The position numbers were made by a program, and so were the translations under genes. The notes under the pieces are model-generated. The model had not been told where the DNA came from. It made no database searches and saw nothing but the letters and a program-made list of their open reading frames with translations. Below, piece by piece: positions 18,029 through 28,200 of a DNA stretch of 64,000 nucleotides (the stretch's first letter is position 1; each line of letters begins with the position of its first letter). Source of the DNA: Adiantum capillus-veneris (lineage: Eukaryota; Streptophyta; Polypodiopsida; Polypodiales; Pteridaceae); NCBI GenBank assembly GCA_014529385.2, contig CM043963.1, positions 77,737,412 through 77,801,411 on the forward strand. The letters run 5' to 3'.

Positions 18029-21000
18029 TGTCGTGCAGCTCCGCTGCCATGAAGAGAAAAAGAGCAAAGGAATGCAAGCTAAGCTTCTTTGAAGCCTACA
18101 CATTTACTGAGTAGTGATGAGGGCTTGTTAACATGCCAAGCTTAATGATTAATGTATGCCAGATGCGGCTTAAAAGGGCCAAGAGATGCCTTAATCATGC
18201 CAAAAATGAGTATGCTTGAAGTGAGCATAGATGGAAGATTATGATCTAGAACTGCAGTGCTTGAAGTGCTCTACCGGCCTGTCTTTATGGCTCGTCGATT
18301 GGAGCTACGGTAAAGAAGTTATGGCATATTGAAGTTTAAGTTGATTGGAGATCCGTACTGGATTGGGAAACTACAGCTGAGGTGACAAAAATGAAATGAA
18401 TGCACGGGCCTAAAGTGCTCACTTTGTGGAGCGTGTCGGTCTTTTCAGATTAGTGATCGGAGTCCCGGTCGCCAAGATATTGGCCGATTAAGATACACCA
18501 GGGGCCGGCTCCGTACCATTCCAGTCGGCTCGGTCGGTGTCTCAGCTAGGAGTTGTGTCTATTGTCTAGAGTTTGGGATGCGGGAGCAGTAGTAGCTTCT
18601 CATGCCCGGGATGTCATTTTATGCAGTGCTTGGCAGGCAGTGGTCGTAATTGGCAATACCCGGCTGACAAGAAAGGAACTCTGACACCTTCTATCGGATG
18701 TGATGGGAAGGCTTTACTTCAATGCAATCACCTATACTTGCATCTTAAAGGTATGCACGATTATATGAGAGGTTGATACGGGCATCGAAGTTCAAGATGA
18801 TAAGGTTAGACAAGGACCATGAGGGAAAGATGTTGTGCTTGGCATTGCTTTGCTCAGTGTGTATGCCTAATGTTGTGCCCATTAAGAGACGATTTGATTA
18901 ATGTTACCGCCACGGGCCATTAACCTAAAGGGTTGCCCAAGGGGGTAGGACCAATTTGACCACCTCATGTGGCCGCCCAGTGGAGCTTGGCCGATATGTA
19001 TGCCAAATGTGATGCCCTTCATAGGGCCGCCCAAAGAGCCCGCCCAAGTCAAGCTACCTTGGCCGCCCAAAGGCAAGGTGGCCCAAAACCCTTAAGGGGT
19101 ATTTTTTTTAATGTGTGAACAGGGAAGAAAGAAAGAGAGAAAAAGCGTGAAGGGCCAGGGGCGAAGCGCAGATAGCATGAGCGCAGCAGGAAAGAAGTGC
19201 TCATTCCGCGCACTGCGAACCTCGGGTGAGCTTGTCCGCGAAGAGAAAATGATTCACAAGGCCGTGGCGCCTCCTTTTGGTGTTAATTCCGGCGGGTTTC
19301 GCGCTGGTCCAAAAACCGGGTTGCCACATCATAGGGACAAGTCCTGTGCCACATCAGTAGCGGCGGCGCTATTGAAGGAGGAAGGGCACGCATGAGGGGG
19401 ACAGGAGGCAAGGAAACAAAAGGAGGAAGGCATGAAGGGGAGTTAACGAGCAAGCAAGGCGTCAGCTGCTGCAGGGTAAGCAAGAAGGCGAACTCTTTCT
19501 CTCTCTCGATCTCCAATCAAGTCAACGCTTTTTTCTCTCTCCCTCTCGAGCTTGAAGAGGAGGCAATCAAGCAGTGTTCCTTCTCTCTCGCTCTCATGCT
19601 CGGAAAGACAAAGGAGGCAAAGCTCTCTCAAACTCTCTTTCGATCTCGTTCTTGAAGCTAAGCAAGGGAGAGCTTGGATGACTACAAACCCCTAAGCTAT
19701 CAGGGCGAGTTTGGCAGATCCCTTAAGGGAAAGTGAAGGAGTAAAATTGAGGATCTGTGAAGGAGGTGAAGAACGAGAAAGACGGGGGGGATGTTGAAAG
19801 ATCTCTCTCAATCTTTCTCTCAATCAAGCATAAAAAGGACGACAGAGGCGATCAGAGGATGCTACATAGAGATAGCTTGCAGAGAATTTGGCAATAATTG
19901 AAGCATAAAGATAGAGGCAATAAGCAGAATTAGGTAAATGAGGCAGTGATGAGGGCTTTTCACAAGCCAAGCTCCCATACCCCTCTTCTCTCGTCCCCAC
20001 CCCATGAAAACCCCCTCTTATGGAGGGAGTGATAAAAGGCATTGGAGAAAGTAAGAAAAAAATAAAGTATGATTATCTAAATATATAAGAAAGGTAAAAT
20101 AGGCCACCTCATGCCTGCGGGGTAGCCCATCCCCACCTTGCCTCCTTTTTCTTCACTGTATCCCCGCCGTGTGTCCCTTTTCCTCTCCTCCAAACCCCCT
20201 CTCTCTTCCCCTTGTCCTTTCTCCTTTCTCTCTCCCCTCAAGCTACCCCACCTCTCACCAATAATGCATTATAACTCACCAATAATGCACCAACTCACAT
20301 GCAACTTACCCTATCTTCCAAAATAGTATACCCCACCCCCTCTTTCTCTCTCCTATCATATCCCATGACCCAAATACCCCCCTCTCTCTCTAAAGGGCGC
20401 CATGTATCTTGTCTTGTAGCTAAATAACCTCCCCCACACTCACACACACTCAGTTTCACTGAAAAAGGTGCCCACAGACCCATCCCCACCCGGTGGTTAC
20501 CTGATTTTTCTTGTGTTCACACACATCTGTACACAGATTCACCTCTGAACACACTCCCCTCTTGTAATTACTTTATTCTCCATGTCACCTCTCACTTTTT
20601 TTCATCAACCCATCTCTCTCTCTTAGTCTCTCTCTCATGAGACTGCTGTTCTGGCACATATACACACAGCCAGACAAGTAGGGCCCACAGTCACATGGCC
20701 TATGTAGATAATGATTTCTTCATTTCTAAATTCTAGAATTTCTCCCCCCTCCTCCCCTATATAAAGAGGGGTCACCATCACACAAAAACACACAACATCA
20801 CCAAAGAACACACTATGCACTGTGTGTGCCTAGTGCACACACACACACCCACACCATCACCATCACCGCAATCACCATGCTCGTCTTGAGCATGACCTCT
20901 ACACCCTTGGCTATGGAAGATGAAGGGCAAACTAAATGAAGGATGATGGCCATAACCCTCGTGCGAGTCTTCGCCATCAACTCCCACATATCCGTCATGT

Positions 21001-21227
21001 GCTCTACCACTCTCTCCCTTCTCATTCCCCTACCCTATGCTCCCCATTTCATCGCCTAATTCTCTAAATAAAGCTTGAGGTTTTGTGAGTATGTTTTCTT
21101 GCAATGTTTTGCCCATGTGAGGTGTGCGGAATCGCCACCTAATCTTGTGTTTTGGAGTGAGCTTGTGTATGTGTGAAGGGTGTGCGGATTCGCCATCCTT
21201 TTGTGGTGCCTAAGTACTAAGCCGCTA

Positions 21228-21270
<43 letters not shown>

Positions 21271-21811
21271 TGATCTCATTCCCTTTCCTCTTCATCATTA
21301 CTCCCAAGCATCCATCTCTCTTGGATGAAAACTTTGTTATGGTGGTGTGTTTTTTGCGTCCTAGCCGCTGAAGCTAGGTGGTACCCCTGTTTGCTTTACC
21401 ATGACAGGCTCAAGGCGTGCCATTCGGTCCCCGGTGTTTTAGAGGCCGTCGGGGGTTCGGGGTTCGCTTTGCTCCCGTCAACAGATAAAGCGACAGAAGG
21501 GAATCTCATCACCGACATCAGTCCAAAGTTCATTAAGCATTTTGTTAAGTCTGGTGTCGTTAACGGCCCGGTTAATCCTGTAAACGGGAGCTTAAACTCC
21601 TAGTTATCAGATGATCCGAGTGACGGTGCTGTTAGCAGCCCGCCTTGGCTAAGAATTAAGTTGTACTCAAAGATTTAATCAATTAATTGATGATTACAGT
21701 GATTTCCAGATTCAGTTACATCTGTTGTTCTTGTTCTCTCTCTTTCACACCTCCCACAGCCAGAGGCCCGGCGCCTGCCCGGCTCACGTAGCGAACACAT
21801 ATTCCCCGACA
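18029..21811 (+). repeat. 3' LTR of element Y, interrupted by a solo LTR
   Basis: Starts TGTCGTGCAGC after the polypurine tract and ends CCCCGACA. It matches the 5' LTR except for the insertion at 19947-21480. Without the insertion it is about 2.25 kb. Confidence 0.85.
19947..21480 (+). mobile_element. Solo LTR of another family nested in the 3' LTR of Y
   Basis: The 5' LTR of Y lacks this 1534-base block. It begins TGATGAGGGC and ends CCCGTCA, and is flanked by GCAG and ACAG, a likely 4-bp target duplication with one change. A TATA box (ctatataaag) lies at 20758-20767, and a CT microsatellite at about 21232-21267. No internal region is present, so it is best read as a solo LTR left by LTR-LTR recombination. 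Confidence 0.7.
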
Positions 21812-22519
21812 CCGTGTTGAAACGGGAAACTCATCATGAAGCATGCTGATGACTCTGTCTTTTAAATCACTTGGTACTTCGCTCCAGGTGTTTAGTATGT
21901 AGTGTCTAAACACCTGAGAGCAAAGACCACGCATGCGCGAGATCGCCTTCTTGCCTACATCATCCAAGATGATACCGCTGCTGAAGTCAACGGAGTAAGG
22001 CAAGCCCTCTCGCCGGGGACGCGTGAACCAGGGTGTCCTAGCAGAGGTCTCTTGCGCCGTGTCGATTGGGGTACGGATGTCAGGTGTCTCCACCAGAGTC
22101 TGGGCCCCGAAGCGAGGAGTGTCGACTGGACCGACTTTTGGAGGAGTAGCTAGTGGTGTGTAGCTGTTAGGAACGGCCGTTAGCCACGCAAAACCTGGTG
22201 TAAATGGCGATGCCGTGGCTGGTGTGGGGGCGGGCAAAGAACGGTAGGGTAAAGAGCCTCGTCGAACACGAGGCGGGTTCGAGGCATCGGCGGTGGCATC
22301 CCCACAACAAACGCCGTCGCCACCACTAGAGCACCAGTGCCTAGACGAGTGTGAAGATCATCTTGTCGACACCGAAGCTTCGGAGCGCGTTGAATGCTCC
22401 GAAACAAAGAGAGACGCTAAAGGAGTAGGAACGCGTGATGGTGCTCCAGAGCGATGACGCTCCACATACCACTGTCTCTGCTAGGGTGACAAAGAAGAAA
22501 GAAACTCATCATCATCCAT
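21812..22519 (-). pseudogene. N-terminal part of the CACTA second gene (Ptta/En/Spm-like), interrupted by Y
   Basis: From ATG 22519 the product starts MDDDEFLSSLSP and hits TAG just after (CCC TAG CAG), then continues QRQWYVERHRSGAPSRVPTP, with another stop (TGA) near 22355. A long Pro/Thr-rich region (YTPLATPPKVGPVDTPRFG) follows, then a folded part with RMRGLCSQVFRHYILNTWSE and VPSDLKDRVISMLHDEFPV. That last pattern is typical of plant En/Spm-like accessory transposase proteins, which bind subterminal repeats in En/Spm. The coding sequence is cut at 21812 by element Y and resumes at 13285. Both stops fit single C-to-T changes (CAG, CGA). Confidence 0.7.
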
Positions 22520-22581
22520 ACTGCATTAAACAAACGAACATTTAATCTTAATATTGAATGAATGTAGAAGAAAACATGGAC

Positions 22582-22586
<5 letters not shown>

Positions 22587-22627
<41 letters not shown>
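22587..22627. repeat. (GA)n microsatellite
   Basis: About 20 GA units between the two CACTA genes. Confidence 0.95.
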
Positions 22628-22631
<4 letters not shown>

Positions 22632-22729
22632 CATAAAGGGGGAGGGATTCCTGTGTAGAGAAATTTCATTGAATTTCTATGAATTTGTAAAAGCACTGCG
22701 CTCCGGGTGCGATGGATACTGAAGCTACA

Positions 22730-23583
22730 TCACGAAGGTCTGCTCATAGAAGTTGCTTGCGAGGAAGCAGAGGAAAATGTCGCAAAACCTTTTGTGGAAT
22801 TTTTGTTCCGTGGAGATCTACTCGATATCTCTCGGAATCACATTTTGGACAAGCGTGGATTGAATTGTAATCCATCCCCAAGTTTTGCAAGATCTTTCTT
22901 GCTTCCCCTTTGGAATCTGGCTTCACATTATCAGCTGGCAGTATGTGCTCTTTGAGCAATCTACACAGAGAAAAAAATGCGGTACAATTGTGTAAAAATC
23001 TATCAGATCATTATATTTTTTACTAAAGTAAACACATTGTAATAGATCACCTGAAAAGCATTGTGACGCTAGTGTCACTCCATCCAAACTTTGTCTGCAT
23101 GTTGAGAAGAACCAGGTGTGCCTTCAATCTAGACACATGTGCTCCATCATACAATGGCGTATCGACTTCACTTTTCATATCATCATAGATAAGCCTTTCT
23201 GAATCCATTATCGTCTCGATCATTTCATCGATCTTGGGCTCAAACATTGCCTCGTTGGGAATGTGTTTTGCATGATCATCCCCCGAGCTGTTAGAGGCTA
23301 CATCTTGTGGCCTCACATATGCTGCTTGACCAAAGTGCCTGCGAACACGTCTATTGGGTTTCAAGATTGCTTCCTGTTGGCAAGCATCAGAGTCCGACGA
23401 GTTATAATTGGCAACAACTCGATCTATAATAGATGGATCGAACTCGCCAAATTCACGAATGTGCTGCAAAGAAACACGTCTTGTCCGTCGCACAGCATGC
23501 TTGCATTGATTACAAGGACATAAGATCCTTGCTAAGAGATAGGTGTTTTGGTTGGACAGCCCAACATCCTCGTCACTACTCAT
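22730..23583 (-). pseudogene. TNP2-like CACTA transposase, truncated before the catalytic core
   Basis: The first exon (ATG 23583 to 23051) starts MSSDEDVGLSNQ and contains ILCPCNQCKHAVRRTRR, the zinc-binding transposase-associated domain found at the N-terminus of TNP2, then PLYDGAHVSRLKAHLVLLN and MQTKFGWSDTSVTML. A GT-AG intron (22961-23050) joins in frame to LLKEHILPADNVKP, GMDYNSIHACPKC and IPQKVLRHFPLLPRK. These are the conserved TNP2 segments in order. The family protein is several hundred residues longer, with the DDE core downstream; here similarity stops near 22730 and the next gene starts at 22519. The element is therefore probably unable to move on its own. Confidence 0.85.
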
Positions 23584-23641
23584 AATGAGGGTGAAAACCT
23601 TATAATCTAGACATAAATTTAATCTTCTATTGGCATCCTTC

Positions 23642-23690
<49 letters not shown>
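23642..23690. repeat. (CT)n microsatellite
   Basis: About 24 CT units just upstream of the TNP2-like start, probably in its 5' leader. Confidence 0.95.
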
Positions 23691-23692
<2 letters not shown>

Positions 23693-23699
23693 TTCACAC

Positions 23700-24290
23700 T
23701 GTAAACTACCTCACATTCTCTAGTCATGTCCAATCCCCACACACCTCCGTCTAGAATTGTAGGAGTTTAAAACCACCGGGTTATAATCTCGTCTTTATTG
23801 GTCAATGCCTATATTTGAGGGTACAAGAAATCTACACACCCACGTCTACATGATAGTGGATGTAGTGGAAAAAAACCCTTTGCCTCTTCTCTAGATGTAG
23901 CATTTCACAACAACTTAACATCTTTTCACAGTAGATCTTTGTTTGAGGGATTACTTAGCACATTACATGTTGGCCTCCAATCTGAGTATCATTCCGTTGA
24001 AAGCTTTCCAGCTTAAGGTCGCATCCGTAGAGAGGAAGAGAGGGATCACCGTTCGTCTAACTCTAATTTGTACCGTAATCTCAAAGTTAGACTCTAATAT
24101 AAAAACTCAATCCAAAATTTAATCTTAAATCTAACCTAATTGAACATGTGGTGATTTGCGGCTAATTGAATATGGTTAGTGTGTGAGTTAATAGGTGTCA
24201 CATTCTGATGGGAATATACATATTGTTGTGTAAATAGTGTTTGCTCTTTGGACAAAGCGCACCTTCATTGACATGCACTAAAATCTAACC
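23700..24290. other. Non-coding upstream region of the TNP2-like gene
   Basis: No reading frame or repeat family recognised. It lies between the TNP2-like start and the right end of the CACTA element and probably holds its promoter. Confidence 0.4.
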
Positions 24291-24545
24291 TAAATCTAAA
24301 AAAAGCTAGTCCGTCGAACATAAATCTATATCTAATTTAATCTTAAACTCAAAATAAACCTAAATCTAATCTAATCTAACGTAAATAAACATAAATCTAA
24401 TCTAACGTAAATCTAACTCAAAATAAACCTAAATCTAATATAATCTAACCTAAATAAATCTAAATCTAATCTAACGTAAATCTAAATCTAACCTAATCTT
24501 AAACTCAAAATAAACATAAATCTAAATGTAATCTAACCTAATCTA
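24290..24545. repeat. Degenerate short tandem repeat of CTAAATCTAA / TCTAACGTAAA type
   Basis: A block of interspersed CTAAATCTAA, TCTAACCTAA and TCTAACGTAAAT units, about 16-34 bases when grouped. It resembles the plant telomere hexamer family only superficially, since the CCCTAAA unit itself is absent. Confidence 0.7.
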
Positions 24546-24653
24546 ATCTCTTTCTCTCTTTGTTTTCTCCCCTTACCTCTCGCTTTCGTCTTCTCCCCCT
24601 CTCTCTCTCTCTCTCTCTTTGGTTTTTTATTCCCTCTCTCTTTCTCTTTGTTT

Positions 24654-24699
<46 letters not shown>

Positions 24700-24705
24700 C
24701 ACACA

Positions 24706-24744
<39 letters not shown>

Positions 24745-24766
24745 CCTTCTTTGTTTATGCATGTGC

Positions 24767-24798
<32 letters not shown>

Positions 24799-24826
24799 TT
24801 CCCTCTCTCTTTCTCTTTGTTTTCTC

Positions 24827-24897
<71 letters not shown>

Positions 24898-24982
24898 CCC
24901 TCTCTCTTTCTCTTTGTTTTCTCCTCTCTCTCTCTCTTCCTCTCTCAATGTGTGTGTGTATGCCTTCTTTGTTTATGCATGT

Positions 24983-25056
<74 letters not shown>
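24546..25056. repeat. Composite CT/GT/CA microsatellite block
   Basis: Alternating runs of CT, GT and CA over about 500 bases. The segment with tatgccttctttgtttatgc occurs twice (about 24741 and 24958), so part of the block is a larger duplicated unit. Long open frames here are trivial by-products of the dinucleotide repeats. Confidence 0.9.
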
Positions 25057-25057
<1 letters not shown>

Positions 25058-25068
25058 TTGCTTGAGTG

Positions 25069-25101
25069 CCGAAAACTCAGATATGAGATCTGAGTTTTCG
25101 G
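25069..25101. repeat. Perfect 14-bp inverted repeat near the CACTA end
   Basis: CCGAAAACTCAGAT at 25069-25082 pairs with ATCTGAGTTTTCGG at 25088-25101 around a 5-base loop. Confidence 0.9.
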
Positions 25102-25239
25102 GCGCTCTCGGTTTATTTTTTACCCTTGTTAGCGTCGCTATGTTACAAATAAACTAGCGATGCCCATAGAAACGCCGTGAATTTTCACTTTTGAGCGTTG
25201 CACTACGAGCGTCGCTAATGTGAAGTACCTCTTGTAGTG
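25102..25239. repeat. Right terminal region of the CACTA element
   Basis: GTCGCTA occurs at about 25134 and 25211, with the variant CTAGCGATG between. A second CACTACGAGC copy sits inward at 25201. The element ends at 25239 with CTTGTAGTG, complement CACTACAAG. ACT follows at 25240-25242 as candidate target duplication. Confidence 0.75.
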
Positions 25240-28200
25240 ACTCTACCAATTAGGGAACCAAATGCAGTTACGAGAGTCCCACTTTGGGGGTTTAGTGTTC
25301 CCTATTCCAATTGAACCATACCGTTTTCAGAGCTTCTGGTATGGCAAGACTAGGTGGTAAGCATCATGATCTCAAGGACAAAAAGTTTACAAGAAAATCT
25401 AACAAAAATCAAGATTCTCACGCTCGATCCTTCAAAAAGCGGTATGCACTGGTGGATTATAGTGGTGATGTGGTGCATAAGGAAGCAGTCTTTGAAACTA
25501 CTTTGAGCAAAAAAGCTTTAAAGTGGCTTGTGGAATATCTCGGGTATTATTTCAAAACTCTTTCAGATATTGTTGTGACATTCTTGAAGAGATTTCATAT
25601 GGAAAAAATGACTATACAGATGTTGGAGCGTTTGCAGTAATGCAAGCAAAAGCAATCAGATGTGAAAACTTACACCACTTAGTTTCATATGTTACTTCAG
25701 CAAGTGGACATTGCACGCCCAATGGACAAGATGCTAATATGTATTATGTTTGGGGTTTACGGAAGTGTCTCCAAACTGCACTTGCCACAATTGACGTGGA
25801 AATGGTATCATTGGAACGGATTATGTTGGTAGCCCGGGTGGCGGAAAGATCTTTGGGTCAAGAGACAATGACTCCAAAGATGACACGAACAGTGAATCAA
25901 AAGATAATTCAAGCTTGAAAGAGGATAAATATCCTCTTCCACGATCAACAAAGACCAAGGAAGCCAAAAAAGGCCCTGGCAGCGCCTATAGGAAAGGGTA
26001 AACCCTTGGAAGTAGATATCTTAAAATTGCATTAGGGCCAAATATCAAAATGATGGTCATGCAACGATCAATTGTGCATTGAATCAAATGTGGTACAACA
26101 TTTTCCAAATGAATCATAACACCAATCAATGCCGATATAATTCCCAGAACATATCCAATTGGAAAACTTAGCAGAATGAGCAGCCAAGTCAATTAGCTAG
26201 TGCGGTATAAATTTTGCAACAAGGACTACAACAAGAGACTCAACAAATCTATGTGGGTCCTTCAAATCAAGGATGTTGCTTTGGTGTTTGAGGGGGCTAT
26301 GGTCAAGAGCAGACTGACCAAATTTTTACCCACCAAGGCAAAAGTGTTGCTCATTCTATTTGGATGATGATCACTAGCACAACGAGTGTAAGGAGGCTGC
26401 AAAATATGATCACAAGAAAGTAGAAAAGGGAAAAGGGCCTAGTACAAATGTGGTGTCCATTGATCCACTGATTGTGGATGAATTAACAACATATACACCT
26501 AACCCTAGTGATCCAGTAGTACAATTGATCATCCGTTTAAGAAAGACATTTCATCCAAGTCAAAAGGCGGTTTTGAAATCTGCTATTGATGAGCAAATAA
26601 CTCTCTTACAAAATGTGGTGAAATGGGTAGAGCAATAATCCATAATGTTGTATCTTATGTTCTTCCTAATGAAATTCCACAAGTTATCCAGGACAAGCAG
26701 ACACAACCATAACCATCAAAGAATAGACAGGATATGGGAGTCACCTATGATGTCCCCGGTAAACAACCATTTAATATTGCCCTTGTGATGGACCTAGAAG
26801 CAAATAGCTCAATCCGATATTTGGGATGCAATGGTACAATTTTCCATTTAGATCAAGATGGGAGGCTCCCATTAGTTGCTACTTTCAAGGAACAATTAAT
26901 GCATTGTACAAGAAGAAATCAGTTTCGTAGAGGATGGAGCCTCATTGATCACAGTGTGGCATCGAGGCAGCAACATAAAAAATGTATTGGTATATGGTGG
27001 TTCCAAAAAATATCATTACATGGGTAGCATGTAAGAAGTATCAATGGTGTAAACCGGAATTGGTCTAGTTATTTGTCTAGATGGAGGATCAGAGAAGAGT
27101 CTGGCCCTGCAGAGTCCTAAAATAATTACATTTGATATTGGAGGAATCCCTTTTTTGGTCTCCTTTGTGATGCTAGATATCCCCACTGGCTACAAGCTGA
27201 TTATCAAATGTTGTTGGGCCAACCACGTCTGCGACAAGCCAAGGTGAAGCAAAATTGGGCAAAGTATACATTAACAATAGGTAGAGGATCAAGGAAGGTA
27301 CAAGTTCCATATCAACAAGCTAGTCATCTTTGCAATGAAAGCTGACGTATTGTGAGCGAAGTTGTAAACATGATTAAAGGATTATTAGATGAGGAAGAAT
27401 CCAAATTATTGCAAGAAAATTAGATCTTATGCCTAGAATGGTCTCACCAGACCATGGTTGGTTAAAGCTGAGTTAAGTTTCAATGCTGATGTACTTGGTA
27501 GTAGAGAGTAAATCCAAGACCAACTCATGGATTTGAAAGAGTTATTACAACATGAATGAAAATTTGAGAAGCAGATGAATAAGTTCTCACACGTCAAAGA
27601 GGATGTAATCCAAGAAGTCAACTTGGGGATGCTGGACAACCCTAAACTTGTCAAGCTTTGTGCAGATTTGAATGAATCCTTTTGAATGGATTTTCTCAAT
27701 CTTTTGATGGATCTCATGGATGTGTTTTCATGGGATTATTTGGATATGAAAGTTCTTGATCCTAGATTTTATTAGCATTGGACAAATTTGAAGAAGGATA
27801 CGGTTTCCACCAAGCATGCCAGGTATTGCATGAATCTAAATTATTCCAAGCAGGTTAAAGAGAAGCTTGATAGGTTGTTGAAGGTTAGATTTATTATCCC
27901 AATTGATAATCCAAAATGTATCTCATCGATTGTGGTGGCTCCAAAGAAAAACAAAAAGCTGCAAATCAATGTTGACTATTGGAAGTTTAATGCAGCTATA
28001 TAGTATAATGTTGGACCCTTTTTGGATTACACTTTGGATGAGGTAGCCAGTCATCATATGTACTCTTTTGTGTATGGTTACAATGGGTACAATTAGGTCA
28101 AAATGGCAATCCCAGATCAATCAAAAACCGCATTCATAACACCATGAGCAGTCTTTGTCTACACGGTGATGTGGTTCTGATTGAGGAATGCACCTAGCAC

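Larger units (their letters stand above)
13286..21811 (+). mobile_element. Non-autonomous LTR retrotransposon Y with 2.3-kb LTRs
   Basis: Two LTRs (13286-15555 and 18029-21811, the latter enlarged by a nested solo LTR) begin TGTCG and end CGACA. They flank a 2.5-kb internal region with a primer-site candidate, one long decayed frame and a polypurine tract. No protease, reverse transcriptase, integrase or recognisable gag is present, so mobility would need another element. It sits inside the CACTA second gene; removing it restores the frame FPVSTR-WDDRF. No 5-bp target duplication is seen (left TCCCA, right CCGTG). Element C (55511-61856) is a diverged relative on the other strand. Confidence 0.8.
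9199..25239 (-). mobile_element. CACTA (En/Spm-type) transposon, deletion derivative, split by nested LTR elements
   Basis: The right end at 25239 reads inward CACTACAAGAGGTAC, a classical En/Spm-type terminus, followed by GTCGCTA subterminal motifs and a long microsatellite block. Two genes run leftward: a TNP2-like transposase truncated before its catalytic core (23583 to about 22730), and a second gene of the Ptta/En/Spm accessory type (22519 to about 9648). The second gene is interrupted by LTR elements X (10212-13240) and Y (13286-21811). The left boundary is uncertain; I place it near 9199 because coding sequence of the second gene reaches 9648 and another element ends at 9197. Confidence 0.7.

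Noticed and set aside
24290-24545. Interstitial telomere array
   Set aside because: The units are TCTAAC/TAAATC variants; the plant CCCTAAA telomere unit itself is not seen in tandem.
24560-25157. Long Ser/Leu and Cys/Val frames in several overlapping registers
   Set aside because: They are translations of CT, GT and CA dinucleotide repeats and carry no other information.
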